From Draconibacterium sediminis (GTDB taxonomy: Bacteria > Bacteroidota > Bacteroidia > Bacteroidales > Prolixibacteraceae): 64,000 nt of DNA. Position numbers and translations under genes: made by a program. Positions 47,315-56,865 of the stretch are shown one piece after another (position 1 is the stretch's first letter; every line of letters begins with the position of its first letter). The notes beneath the pieces are model-generated. The model searched no databases. It saw only the letters and a program-made list of their open reading frames with translations, and had not been told where the DNA came from. The stretch lies in the NCBI RefSeq assembly GCF_000949475.1, contig NZ_JRHC01000001.1:2480001-2544000 (forward strand). Reading direction: 5' to 3'.

Positions 47315-49825
47315 ATGCTTAAATCAACTGTCAGCAAAATCCTGATTGTGTTTATTATTGCCGCTTTTTTAGGGGCTTGCAATTCGCAGTCGGAAGTTAC
47401 ACAAAAAGAAGAAGCAGGGGCGGAGTTTCGTGCGCCTGCTTATCCGTTAATAACAATCGATCCGTACACCTGTGCATGGTCCATGTCCGATCAGTTGTTC
47501 GACACACCGGTAAAACACTGGACGGGCAGAAACCACTCGCTGATTGGCGCCGTTCGTGTGGATGGAGAAACCTATCGTTTCATGGGTAAGGAAGAGATTC
47601 CGCTTGAACCGGTTGTTCCGAGTGCAAAATTTGAAGCTTGGGATGGAAAATACCTGACAAATGAGCCGGCTACAGGTTGGGAAAAACCGGGTTTTAACGA
47701 TGCTTCATGGAAAAGCGGAAAAGCAGCTTTTGGTACGCCAAATATGAGTGAAACTGCTACTCCGTGGACAACGCCTCATATTTGGGTGCGTCGCGAATTT
47801 ACGATGCCCGAAGTTAACGAAGCAAGCGATTTGTTCCTGGTGTATTCGCACGACGATGATTTTGAATTATACCTTAACGGGAAAGAAATTGTAAATACCG
47901 GAAACCGTGCAAAAAGCAATGTTGTATTAAAGCTGGATAAAAGCCTGCTGAACATTGGTGGCGAAAATACCATTGCAGCGCATTGCTGGGATCGTGGTGG
48001 TTTGGCCTATGTTGATTTCGGAATCTTTAAAGAGAGCGATATTCAACCTGTTTTTGCTCAAACAGCTGTTCAAAACAGTGTGAAAATAACAGCTACACAA
48101 ACGAAGTACGATTTTACATGTGGCCCGGTAGATTTGCATGTTGAATTTGTTTCACCGCTGTTGATGGACGATTTGGACCTGCTTTCGCGCCCGGTAAATT
48201 ATATCAACTACGAAGCGGTTTCAACCGACGGAAAATCGCATGACGTAGAGGTGTATTTCGAGGCTACTCCCGAGTGGGCAGTAAACGAGTTAAACCAGGA
48301 AGTAAAAGTTTCAACCGGAAATACCGGTAACATCAACTTCTTGAAAACCGGAACAATCGAACAGCCTGTTTTGGAAAAGAAAGGCGACAACATTCGTATC
48401 GACTGGGGCTATTTCTACCTAGCATCGCCTGAAGCTGAAAACAAAACACTTGCAATGGGTGATTTCGCGGGTATGAAAAAAGTATTTGTTGAAAGAGGAA
48501 AAGTAAACGCAAGAGACACTAAAACAACAGCTGTTCTTTCACAAAATATGCCTGTTTTGGCTTGTTCTGAGGTGCTTGGAAATGTTTCGACAAAACCGGC
48601 TAAAGGTTATGTAATGTTGGGCTACGACGATGTTGAATCAATTCAGTATTTTGGCGATAACCTGAAAGCATGGTGGGCAAACGACGGTGAGGTAAGTTTT
48701 GATGAGGTGTTAACTTCTGCTGCCAAAGATTACCAAAGTGTTATGGAGCGTTGTGATGCAACGGATCAGGCGGTTTACGAAGAAGCGCTGGCTGCCGGTG
48801 GCGAAAACTACGCACGTTTGTGTTTGCTGACTTATCGTCAGGCAATTGCCGCACACAAACTGGTAAAAGACACTAAAGGAAACATTCTTTTCCTTTCAAA
48901 AGAAAACTTCAGTAACGGTTCAATTGGTACCGTTGATGTTACTTATCCTTCGGCTCCGATGTTCCTGAAATACAATCCTGAATTGTTAAAAGGTATGTTA
49001 AACCCGATTTTCTACTATTCAGAAAGTGGAAAATGGACCAAGCCTTTTGCGGCACACGATGTTGGTACATATCCAAAAGCCAACGGCCAGACTTACGGTG
49101 GCGATATGCCGGTTGAAGAATGTGGTAATATGCTGATTCTGACAACTGCCATTGCCGATGTTGAAGGAAATGCCGATTATGCAGCCGAGCACTGGGAGGT
49201 ATTAACAACCTGGGCGAACTACCTGATGGAAAACGGACTTGATCCGGAGAACCAGCTTTGTACCGACGACTTTGCCGGTCACTTTGCCCACAACGTAAAC
49301 CTTTCGGCAAAAGCAATTATGGGAATTGCCGGATACGGAAAACTGGCAGCAATGTTGGGTAAAACTGATGTGGCTGAAAAATACACTTCAGAAGCTAAAA
49401 GTATGGCACAGGAATGGATGAAAATGGCTGACGACGGAGACCACTATCGTTTAACTTTTGATAAACCGGGAACCTGGAGCCAGAAATACAACATTGTTTG
49501 GGACAAACTGCTTGGTCTTGGAATTTTCCCTGAAGAAGTGGCGCAAACAGAAATTGCCTACTACCTGACCAAACAGAACACCTACGGTTTACCGCTTGAT
49601 AACCGCAGAACATATACGAAATCAGACTGGATTGTGTGGACAGCTACTTTAGCTGATGATACCGAAACGTTTCAGAAATTTATCGATCCGGTTTACGCTT
49701 TTGTAACCAATACGCCTGATCGTGTTCCGATGACCGACTGGTACGAAACACCAACTGCAAATCAGGTTGGATTCCAGGCTCGTTCCGTTGTTGGCGGGTA
49801 TTTTATTAAAATGCTGGAAAAATAG
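47315..49825 (+). CDS. DUF4964/DUF5127/DUF4965/DUF1793-type protein with inserted sugar-binding-like domain
   Basis: An 836-residue lipoprotein (lipobox LGA-Cys22). N-terminal DUF4964 start (PLITIDPYTCAWSMSDQLFDTPVKHWTG); then an inserted galactose-binding-like jelly roll (about 105-245, WEKPGFNDASWKSGKAAFG, HIWVRREFTMPE, FELYLNGKEI, TIAAHCWD) as found in GH2-type proteins; then DUF5127, and an (alpha/alpha)6-like catalytic part (about 500-836: LTYRQAIAAHKLV, HDVGTYPKANGQTYGGDMPVEECGNML, TDDFAGHFAHNVNLSAKAIMGI). The family includes fungal glutaminase A, but bacterial members in utilisation loci are probably carbohydrate-active. Activity is not known. Confidence 0.85.
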   Translation: MLKSTVSKILIVFIIAAFLGACNSQSEVTQKEEAGAEFRAPAYPLITIDPYTCAWSMSDQLFDTPVKHWTGRNHSLIGAVRVDGETYRFMGKEEIPLEPVVPSAKFEAWDGKYLTNEPATGWEKPGFNDASWKSGKAAFGTPNMSETATPWTTPHIWVRREFTMPEVNEASDLFLVYSHDDDFELYLNGKEIVNTGNRAKSNVVLKLDKSLLNIGGENTIAAHCWDRGGLAYVDFGIFKESDIQPVFAQTAVQNSVKITATQTKYDFTCGPVDLHVEFVSPLLMDDLDLLSRPVNYINYEAVSTDGKSHDVEVYFEATPEWAVNELNQEVKVSTGNTGNINFLKTGTIEQPVLEKKGDNIRIDWGYFYLASPEAENKTLAMGDFAGMKKVFVERGKVNARDTKTTAVLSQNMPVLACSEVLGNVSTKPAKGYVMLGYDDVESIQYFGDNLKAWWANDGEVSFDEVLTSAAKDYQSVMERCDATDQAVYEEALAAGGENYARLCLLTYRQAIAAHKLVKDTKGNILFLSKENFSNGSIGTVDVTYPSAPMFLKYNPELLKGMLNPIFYYSESGKWTKPFAAHDVGTYPKANGQTYGGDMPVEECGNMLILTTAIADVEGNADYAAEHWEVLTTWANYLMENGLDPENQLCTDDFAGHFAHNVNLSAKAIMGIAGYGKLAAMLGKTDVAEKYTSEAKSMAQEWMKMADDGDHYRLTFDKPGTWSQKYNIVWDKLLGLGIFPEEVAQTEIAYYLTKQNTYGLPLDNRRTYTKSDWIVWTATLADDTETFQKFIDPVYAFVTNTPDRVPMTDWYETPTANQVGFQARSVVGGYFIKMLEK

Positions 49826-49850
49826 AAGGTTATAAATACCTTGATCTAAA

Positions 49851-49901
49851 ACAAACCCGAAACCGAAGAATCCAATTCTGACAATTCGGTTCCGGGTTTG
49901 T
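49851..49901 (+). terminator. long hairpin terminator after the DUF4965-type gene
   Basis: ACAAACCCGAAACCGAA (49851-49867) pairs with 49885-49901 with one mismatch, around a 17-nt loop, followed by an AT-rich stretch. It separates the enzyme gene from the sigma factor gene. Confidence 0.75.
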
Positions 49902-49931
49902 TATTATTGCCAATGAGGTAAAATTGTATAC

Positions 49932-49953
49932 ATTCGTAATTGATATAACGAAT
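49932..49953. repeat. short inverted repeat upstream of the sigma gene
   Basis: ATTCGT (49932-49937) and ACGAAT (49948-49953), 10 nt apart, lie about 56 bases before the sigma factor start. It could be an operator half-site pair, but it is short and may be chance. Confidence 0.25.
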
Positions 49954-50008
49954 TAGACCATCAACTTTCTATATTGATTTGTATGGAAACAAGTTTTATC
50001 GTTAGGCT

Positions 50009-50602
50009 ATGAGTTTTTATGACTCACGAAATATACTTTATGACCTTTCTTCATTTAAAAATGGTGAAGAAAATGCGTTTAAACTGGTTTTTGAAAATAA
50101 TTACGAAAAAATAGTTGGTTTTTGCTGTCAATTTATTCCCGATCGGGAAGAGGCCAAAAATATAGCTCAGCAAGCTTTTGTAAAACTATGGACCAATAGG
50201 GAAGAGGTTAATACCTGTAATGGAATCAGAGCTTTTTTGTATACTGCCGCAAAAACAGATTGTTTGAATTATTTGCGTCACGAGAAATACAAACTGAACT
50301 ACCAACAAAATATACTTGAGAAGCGCGAAAAACTCTTGAATCAGGAAATTCTGGAATCATTTAAATTCGACAGGCTCGAGTACATGGAACTCGAAGAAAT
50401 GATTCAAAATGCGCTTGATAAACTACCCGAAAAATGCCGGCAGGTTTTCGTGAAAAGTCGTTTCGAATATAAAAAAAACCGTGAGATTGCCGATGAATTG
50501 GGAATTGCTCTTAAATCCGTTGAATCCAACATTACCCGTGCCTTGAAAATTCTTCGTAAAGAATTAAAAGATGTTCTTCCTTCGGTTCTGTGGATGTTCT
50601 AA
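50009..50602 (+). CDS. ECF-type RNA polymerase sigma factor
   Basis: A 197-residue extracytoplasmic-function sigma factor of the Bacteroidota SusC/FecR type. Region 2 covers about 20-90 (FVENNYEKIVGFCCQFIPDREEAKNIAQQAFVKLW, then AFLYTAAKTDCLNYLRH); region 4 about 130-185 (ALDKLPEKCRQVFVKSRFEYKKNREIADELGIALKSVESNITRALKIL) with the HTH in EIADELGIALKSVESNI. It is released by the FecR protein encoded 134 bp downstream when the STN-type SusC senses its substrate, and then transcribes the SusCD genes. Both residue blocks look intact. Confidence 0.95.
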   Translation: MSFYDSRNILYDLSSFKNGEENAFKLVFENNYEKIVGFCCQFIPDREEAKNIAQQAFVKLWTNREEVNTCNGIRAFLYTAAKTDCLNYLRHEKYKLNYQQNILEKREKLLNQEILESFKFDRLEYMELEEMIQNALDKLPEKCRQVFVKSRFEYKKNREIADELGIALKSVESNITRALKILRKELKDVLPSVLWMF

Positions 50603-50689
50603 TCCGTAACTGCAAATCATCCTTTTGTCCCCCCATTCAACCTCGATATTATTTCAAAGAGATTTTTTTTGATTTTTTTCGCTTTCAAT

Positions 50690-50720
50690 AAAGGGTAGCG
50701 GAGTGTTCGTGTGTACAATA
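50690..50720 (+). promoter_or_regulatory. conserved element upstream of FecR, candidate sigma target
   Basis: AAAGGGT (50690-50696), 14 nt, GTGTACAATA (50711-50720), ending 16 bases before the FecR ATG. It is duplicated at 47103-47133 with identical spacing, so it is a functional unit of such loci and may be a promoter or leader. The assignment to the ECF sigma is inference. Confidence 0.5.
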
Positions 50721-50736
50721 GTTAACAAAGACAAAT

Positions 50737-51714
50737 ATGGACTACACTATTATACAAAAATACCTTCAGGGAAAAGCAAGTAACGAAGAGAAGGAACAAC
50801 TGTTTAACTGGTTGGATGAGAGTACTTCGAATAAGGATGAATATATAGAGATAAAAAAAATATGGGCTTTAACTTCTCGTGAAGAGAACGTTGAAGGCAA
50901 AACCTGGAGTGATATAGAACCATCGGAATTAAAACCGGCAAAAACCAAAACGTTGCAACACTGGTTGGCGCGAGCTGCTGTTTTTCTGCTTCTGATTAGT
51001 TGTGGTGCGATTGGTGGCCGTATCATTTCAAAAATAGTTGAAACCCCGGTTTATTCGCAGATGTACTCCGTTATTTCTCCGGCCGGGCAAATGACCAATA
51101 TTGAGTTACCCGACGGTACTTTGGTGATGCTCAATTCCGGAACAAAGATTCAGTATTCAGGCGATTTTACTGATGGAAACCGACAGGTTTATCTTGAAGG
51201 TGAAGCATTTTTTGACGTACAAAAAGATGTTGAACATCCATTTATCGTTAAATCCGAACTTCTTGGTGTAAAAGTTTATGGCACTTCATTTAATATTCAG
51301 GCGTATCCTGAAGACAGAGCGTTTACCGCAACGCTTATAGAAGGAAGCATTGGTATTTTAAATACAAGCGGAGAAGAGGTGACAAAACTGGTGCCCGGTG
51401 AAAAAGCCTATTTCGAAGAAAGTGAAACCAACATAGATATTCGAAAAGTGGATACCGCAATGTACACCTCGTGGAAGGAAGGACTGGTTACTTTCCGAAA
51501 TGAAAGGTTGGAGGATATTGCCAAACAAATTGAACGTTGGTATAATGTAGAGATAGTTATACAAAAAGAGGGCTTGGGTGATGAAAGGTACTTTGGTACT
51601 ATTTTGAAAAACAAACCTATCGATCAAATTCTGGAGGTGCTAAAATTAACCACTTCGCTGGAATACGAAATTGTGCCCCGAGCAAATGAGCCTAGTTTGA
51701 TTTACTGGAAATAA
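50737..51714 (+). CDS. FecR-family anti-sigma factor
   Basis: A 325-residue inner-membrane anti-sigma factor. The N-terminal 70 residues are cytoplasmic and bind the sigma factor (IIQKYLQGKASNEEKEQLFNWLDES); a membrane helix spans about 77-96 (LARAAVFLLLISCGAIGG); the FecR periplasmic domain covers about 110-240 (VISPAGQMTNIELPDGTLVMLNSGTKIQY, EGEAFFDVQKDVEHPFIVKSE, VYGTSFNIQAY); the DUF4974/STN-like end (about 250-325, ITFRNERLEDIAKQIERWYNVEI, PIDQILEVLKLTT) contacts the SusC receptor. It follows the sigma gene and precedes the STN-containing SusC, the standard order of this pathway. Confidence 0.96.
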   Translation: MDYTIIQKYLQGKASNEEKEQLFNWLDESTSNKDEYIEIKKIWALTSREENVEGKTWSDIEPSELKPAKTKTLQHWLARAAVFLLLISCGAIGGRIISKIVETPVYSQMYSVISPAGQMTNIELPDGTLVMLNSGTKIQYSGDFTDGNRQVYLEGEAFFDVQKDVEHPFIVKSELLGVKVYGTSFNIQAYPEDRAFTATLIEGSIGILNTSGEEVTKLVPGEKAYFEESETNIDIRKVDTAMYTSWKEGLVTFRNERLEDIAKQIERWYNVEIVIQKEGLGDERYFGTILKNKPIDQILEVLKLTTSLEYEIVPRANEPSLIYWK

Positions 51715-51782
51715 GAAATAGAATTAACTAATAAAACTTAATGCAGACTTATGAGTAGAACAAATACTTCCTAAAAAGACGA

Positions 51783-51815
51783 CAGGCCAAAAATACTGGA
51801 AATATTTTTAGCCTG
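51783..51815 (+). other. hairpin in the SusC leader
   Basis: CAGGC-c-AAAAATA (51783-51795) pairs with TATTTTT-a-GCCTG (51803-51815) around a 7-nt loop, in the 179-bp gap between FecR and SusC. It could end the sigma/FecR transcript or act as a leader structure controlling SusC. No long T-run follows, so the role is unclear. Confidence 0.45.
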
Positions 51816-51893
51816 CTCAGCTTAACAGGTACGCCAATACCTGAAAAGCACTGATAAATAAAACTTAGTATTTACCAATAACATGTCAAATTT

Positions 51894-54800
51894 ATGAAAA
51901 AAACAGACAATTGCTCTTGTTTACATGGGCAACTAAAAAAAGTTTTAATGATTATGAAACTAACGACCTTTCTAATCTTTGTACTAACTCTGAACGTATT
52001 TGCTGAATCCTATGCGCAATCCACAAAAATTACGCTATCAATGGACAAGGCAACTGTAAAAGAGGTGATTGAACAAATCGAAAGCGAAACAGAATTCTAC
52101 TTCATGCTGAAGTATGATGATCACCTTATGAATAGACAAGTGGATATTGATTTTAATGATGCCAATATCCATGATGTACTTATCCAACTTTTTGAAGCGA
52201 ACAAATACAATTACGAGATTATTGATCGCTACATTGCTGTAACACCTTTAGATGCAACGGATGCAAATGACCAGACAACAGTTAAGGGAATTGTAACCGA
52301 CGAAGATGGGGAAGCTTTGCCTGGTGTAACCGTACTATTTAAAGGTACAACCAATGGTACAGTAACAGATATTAATGGTTACTACGAATTGCCTGTTGCC
52401 GAAGGAAAAATTCTTGTTTTTTCGTTTGTTGGAATGAAATCTCAGGAAGTAAGACTGGAAGGACAGACAAAGATTGATGTAACACTTGAAGTTGATGCTA
52501 TTGGAATTGAAGAGGTGGTTGCCATTGGATATGGGGTTGTAAAAAAGAGCGACCTGACAGGGGCTGTTTCATCGTTAAAGAAAGACGATATGAATACAGG
52601 CGTTACGGCAACTGTTGATGATCTTTTATTGGGTAAATCAGCAGGTGTACAGATTACACAGGCAAGTGCCGAACCCGGTGGTGGTATAACCATACAAATC
52701 AGGGGAGCCAGCTCGATTAATGCTGGCTCAGGACCGCTTTATGTTATCGATGGACTACCCATTTCTGCCGGATCGGTTGTTTCGGGCACGGGAGCCGAAA
52801 TTGCAAATACAAGAACTCCCCGAAATCCGCTTAACGATATCAACCCATCAGATATTGAATCGATTGAGATTTTAAAAGACGCATCGGCAACCGCAATTTA
52901 TGGTGCTAGAGGTGCTAACGGAGTAATAATAGTAACTACTAAAAAAGGTTCTGCCGGTAAAATTCGTGTAACATACAATGGGTACACTGGTGTTCAGCAA
53001 TCAACAAAAACAGTTGATGTATTAAATGCACAAGATTATCAACGGATTTTAAATGAAATCTTGGATACGCCCGGATCGAATGTTTCAGAAAGCGAACGCG
53101 TTACAGAAATTATCGATGGAGGAACAAACTGGCAGGATGAATTACTTCGTACAGGTGTTGTTCAAAGTCATGCACTTTCATTTACAGGAGGAAATGATGC
53201 AACCAAATATTTTGCTTCGTTAAACTATTTTAACCAAGAGGGAGTAATTATAAACTCAGCTTTCGAGAGGTACGATGCCAGGTTGAATATCGATCACAAA
53301 TCAGGTGATTTTCACTTTGGGGCAAATTTTGCCACATCATATACCCACGATGATTTCTTGTCGTATGGTTATGATACCAACGAGGCTGCCGGAGTTTTAT
53401 ATTCGGCCATAAATTTCGATCCAACATTACCAATTTTTGGCGATGACGGAAGATACATGACTTCTAGTCTGATCAATACTGATAACCCACTGGCTCTTGC
53501 AAATGGTGAAATAAGTAAAGCCGAGAATTACCGCACATTCGGTACCGTATTCGGAGAATATACCATTTTGCCGGGTTGGACCACAAAACTTAATATTGGA
53601 TTTGATACTCGTAATACCCGCCGCGATTCGTATGTTACAACCGACACGAAAAACGGTTATGCGAGTGGCGGTATTGGGTCGATTTTAACTGGTACTCAAA
53701 ATAACTATTTAGGTGAACTTACTTCAACCTATTCTGGTCAGTTTAACGAAAACAACCAGTTTACGATTATGGGAGGTGTTACCTATCAGAAGTTCATTGG
53801 ACAGAACTTTGCAGGTACCGGAAAAGATTTTCCTGCTGATGAGGCATTGACTTATTCAATGCAATCGGGTAATCCCGAATTATACAGCATGAGTAGTGGA
53901 AAGAACAACAACAAACTCATTTCGTATATCGGAAGGATAAATTATAACTTATACAATAAGTACTTGTTTACAGCCACTTTCAGGGCTGATGGGTCTTCAC
54001 GTTTCGGAGAAAATAACAAATTCGGCTATTTCCCTTCAGGAGCATTTGCATGGAAAATGCACGAAGAAGATTTTATTAAAGACCTCGAAGTTTTTAGTAT
54101 CCTGAAATTTAGGGCAAGTGTTGGACGTACAGGTAACCAGGCTATTGGTAACTACCGCTCGTTAACCACTTTTGGAAAAGGTCCGAGTGTAGTACTTGGC
54201 GACCAGATACTGGTAAGTCTGGAGCCGGAACGAATTGCCAACCCCGATTTGAAATGGGAAACCAGTGAGCAAATCAACTTCGGATTTGATATGGGCTTCT
54301 TTAAAAATCGTATTTATGCTAGCGTCGATTATTTCCAAAAAAATACTTACGATATGTTGTTTGCCAAGCCAATTCCGTCATCTACCGGATTTGGTTCAAT
54401 TCTTCAAAATATCGGTAACATTAAAAATAAAGGATTTGAGTTTGTGATTGATACCAAAAACCTAACCGGGAAGTTTAAATGGAACACCAGTTTTAATTTA
54501 AGTACGCTTAAAAATGAAGTGGTTGATTTAGGCGGAATTCCTGAAATTGTACATGCCGGTGCAGGTTGGACAAACCAAATTGCAATTATCCGCGAAGGAG
54601 AGGCACTGAACTCGTTCTATGGCTACAATGTTTTGGGAATTTGGCAATCGGAAGAAGAGATTCAGGCTTCAGGCACAAAGGATCCGGTAAAACCGGGCGA
54701 TGTTAGGTATGAAGATGTAAATGGTGATGATGTTGTAAATTCAGACGACCGCGTAATTCTTGGAAATTCATTCCCCGATTTAAGTTATGGTTTAACCAAT

Positions 54801-55268
54801 ACATTCAACTACAAACGCATTGGATTAAACATTTTTATTGATGGTGTACAGGGAATCGATATGTTGAATAACGCTGTTGTTGAAACCTATTTCCCGATCA
54901 GCCAGAGAAGGAACCGGCTTGCCGAACCTTATCTGAATCGCTGGACGGCAGATAACCCTTCAACAAAATATCCTTCGTTTGTTGATCCAACAAACCAGGG
55001 TAACAAAGGCGTGAGTTCAATTACGGTAGAAGATGCTTCATTTGTTCGGTTGAGAACGGTGAGATTAAGCTACGATATTCCGATCAAAAACAAAAAAGTA
55101 TTTGATCGCTTTAATGTTTATGTGAGCGGACAAAATTTATTTGTAATTTCTGACTATTCAGGAGTTGATCCAACAACCAACTCGAACGGAAATGCAAGTT
55201 TGAAAATTGATTTTAACTCGTATCCGGTTTCCAGAACCTTTACGGTAGGTGTTGAAATAGGTCTTTAA
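51894..55268 (+). CDS. SusC-like TonB-dependent transporter with STN signalling domain
   Basis: A 1124-residue SusC protein. It has a signal sequence ending near SYAQS (about 42), an STN (secretin/TonB N-terminal) domain (about 48-112, ITLSMDKATVKEVIEQIESETEFYFMLKYDDHLM) that talks to FecR, a CarboxypepD_reg domain (about 125-205, GIVTDEDGEALPGVTVLFKGTTNG), a TonB-box/plug with VAIGYGVVKKSDLTGAVSS and LYVIDG...DIESIEILKDASATAIYGARGANGVI, then the barrel ending TVGVEIGL. It differs from the first SusC in having STN, matching control through ECF sigma/FecR. SusD follows 17 bp later. Confidence 0.97.
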   Translation: MKKTDNCSCLHGQLKKVLMIMKLTTFLIFVLTLNVFAESYAQSTKITLSMDKATVKEVIEQIESETEFYFMLKYDDHLMNRQVDIDFNDANIHDVLIQLFEANKYNYEIIDRYIAVTPLDATDANDQTTVKGIVTDEDGEALPGVTVLFKGTTNGTVTDINGYYELPVAEGKILVFSFVGMKSQEVRLEGQTKIDVTLEVDAIGIEEVVAIGYGVVKKSDLTGAVSSLKKDDMNTGVTATVDDLLLGKSAGVQITQASAEPGGGITIQIRGASSINAGSGPLYVIDGLPISAGSVVSGTGAEIANTRTPRNPLNDINPSDIESIEILKDASATAIYGARGANGVIIVTTKKGSAGKIRVTYNGYTGVQQSTKTVDVLNAQDYQRILNEILDTPGSNVSESERVTEIIDGGTNWQDELLRTGVVQSHALSFTGGNDATKYFASLNYFNQEGVIINSAFERYDARLNIDHKSGDFHFGANFATSYTHDDFLSYGYDTNEAAGVLYSAINFDPTLPIFGDDGRYMTSSLINTDNPLALANGEISKAENYRTFGTVFGEYTILPGWTTKLNIGFDTRNTRRDSYVTTDTKNGYASGGIGSILTGTQNNYLGELTSTYSGQFNENNQFTIMGGVTYQKFIGQNFAGTGKDFPADEALTYSMQSGNPELYSMSSGKNNNKLISYIGRINYNLYNKYLFTATFRADGSSRFGENNKFGYFPSGAFAWKMHEEDFIKDLEVFSILKFRASVGRTGNQAIGNYRSLTTFGKGPSVVLGDQILVSLEPERIANPDLKWETSEQINFGFDMGFFKNRIYASVDYFQKNTYDMLFAKPIPSSTGFGSILQNIGNIKNKGFEFVIDTKNLTGKFKWNTSFNLSTLKNEVVDLGGIPEIVHAGAGWTNQIAIIREGEALNSFYGYNVLGIWQSEEEIQASGTKDPVKPGDVRYEDVNGDDVVNSDDRVILGNSFPDLSYGLTNTFNYKRIGLNIFIDGVQGIDMLNNAVVETYFPISQRRNRLAEPYLNRWTADNPSTKYPSFVDPTNQGNKGVSSITVEDASFVRLRTVRLSYDIPIKNKKVFDRFNVYVSGQNLFVISDYSGVDPTTNSNGNASLKIDFNSYPVSRTFTVGVEIGL

Positions 55269-55285
55269 TTCAAAAAATTAGAATC

Positions 55286-56761
55286 ATGAAAAAGAATAGA
55301 ATAACAATACTTTTAATCATATTATTTTCGGGAGTATTATTTAGCTGTGAAGACCAGTTGCAAGAGGAAACTTTTTCTCAGCTAGATCCCTCCGCCTTAT
55401 TTACCTCCGCTAACGGAATTGAACGCGTTTTATATGCAGCTTATTCCGATGTGCAGATAATTGGAAACCTGGGTAATAACACCGCATTTTTCGAAGAATG
55501 GACAACTGATGTAGGTTGGGAAACCGGTGGAGGGGCCAACCGAAATGCAGTTTTAATGATCAATTTCACCTGGGATGCTTCATCTCCCGGCCAGTTTACA
55601 AACGAATGGAACAGAAGATATACAGCCATTAGAAACTGTAACCTGGTATTGGAAAACATCGACGGATCGCCTGTGGATGATGATGTGAAAAGCCGGCTGA
55701 TTGCCGAAGCGCGCTTTTTACGAGCAGCTTCCTATTACACCCTTTATACGTTTCACGGAACCGTTCCTTTGCGCAAAAGCAATGCCGACCCGCTTGAATT
55801 GCCAAGAGCTTCTGAAGAGGAAATGTTAACATTTCTTGAAACAGAATTTAAAGAAGCTGCTCTAGATTTACCTAAAAAGGGAGAATTAAATGGTTATGCA
55901 TACGGTCGCGCAACGAAAGGTGCAGCTTTAGGTTATCTTACAAAATTTTATCTGAATACAAAACAATGGCAAAAATGTGCTGATGCCGCCAAGCAGGTAA
56001 TGGATCTCGGTATTTACGAGTTATGGCCTGATTATACCACGCTATTCACAGTAGATAATGAGGAAAAGAACGATGAATACATTTGGGTATCTGCAGCAAA
56101 AACCACCCGTGGTGGCTGGGCAAACCAATATATGTGCGGCGCCTTTCCTCCAAACTTCAAAAGCACTGTTGATGGAAGTATTGTATTTACGCCAAACATG
56201 CGAAACTGGGCTCGCCAGGATCGCCTCTACGATTCGTTTTATAACTCGTTTGAAGAAGGTGACACAAGAAGAGATCTGATTATAACCGAGTACATTAACA
56301 ACAAGGGAAATACAATTTCATTATTAAATAACAACAACACAAGGGCCTTTAAATTTACGCCCGATCCGAATGCAATAAATAACGACCATGGTAACGATAT
56401 TCCGGTAATTCGTTATGCCGATATTTTATTGGCACGGGCCGAGGCTTTAAACGAAGTAAACGGGCCAAATCAGGAATCGATCGATCTGATAAACGACGTT
56501 AGAGAAAGAGCAGGGTTAGAAGATTTGAATTTATCTGACTTTAACACGAAGGCAGAATTGCGCAGCCACATTTTGGACGAACGTGGTTGGGAGTTCTACA
56601 CCGAACGTAAAAGAAGACAGGATTTAATCCGTCATGGAGAGTTAATTAGCCGTGCAAAAGCCAGAGGTGTTACAAATGCAGAGGATTACCGCGTATTATT
56701 TCCAATTCCGCAGAATGAAATAAACGCCAATCCGATGTGTGAACAAAATCCGGGTTATTAG
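55286..56761 (+). CDS. SusD-like surface glycan-binding lipoprotein
   Basis: A 491-residue SusD/RagB protein, lipobox LFS-Cys21 followed by Glu-Asp-Gln, so surface-exposed. Family marks: RNCNLVLENIDG, IAEARFLRAASYYTLYTFHGTVPL, VIRYADILLARAEALNEV, LDERGWEFYTERKRRQDLIRHG, YRVLFPIPQNEINANPMCEQNPGY. It binds the glycan with the preceding SusC. A terminator stands behind it, so the sulfatases that follow may be transcribed separately. Confidence 0.97.
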   Translation: MKKNRITILLIILFSGVLFSCEDQLQEETFSQLDPSALFTSANGIERVLYAAYSDVQIIGNLGNNTAFFEEWTTDVGWETGGGANRNAVLMINFTWDASSPGQFTNEWNRRYTAIRNCNLVLENIDGSPVDDDVKSRLIAEARFLRAASYYTLYTFHGTVPLRKSNADPLELPRASEEEMLTFLETEFKEAALDLPKKGELNGYAYGRATKGAALGYLTKFYLNTKQWQKCADAAKQVMDLGIYELWPDYTTLFTVDNEEKNDEYIWVSAAKTTRGGWANQYMCGAFPPNFKSTVDGSIVFTPNMRNWARQDRLYDSFYNSFEEGDTRRDLIITEYINNKGNTISLLNNNNTRAFKFTPDPNAINNDHGNDIPVIRYADILLARAEALNEVNGPNQESIDLINDVRERAGLEDLNLSDFNTKAELRSHILDERGWEFYTERKRRQDLIRHGELISRAKARGVTNAEDYRVLFPIPQNEINANPMCEQNPGY

Positions 56762-56788
56762 TACGCGCATAGTATAGTTTAGTTAGTT

Positions 56789-56820
56789 AAAGCATATCCT
56801 TTGTTCAGGGATATGCTTTT
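56789..56820 (+). terminator. intrinsic terminator after SusD
   Basis: AAAGCATATCC (56789-56799) pairs with GGATATGCTTT (56809-56818) around a 9-nt loop, followed by T residues. It ends the SusCD transcript, or lets only part of it continue into the sulfatase genes. Confidence 0.8.
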
Positions 56821-56865
56821 AATTCCGGCAAACAGAGTTTTCCGACAATAAATAATTCAGATATT

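Noticed and set aside
48939-49316. 125-codon minus-strand frame inside the DUF4965-type gene
   Set aside because: Antisense to a well-supported coding region, with no recognisable domain.
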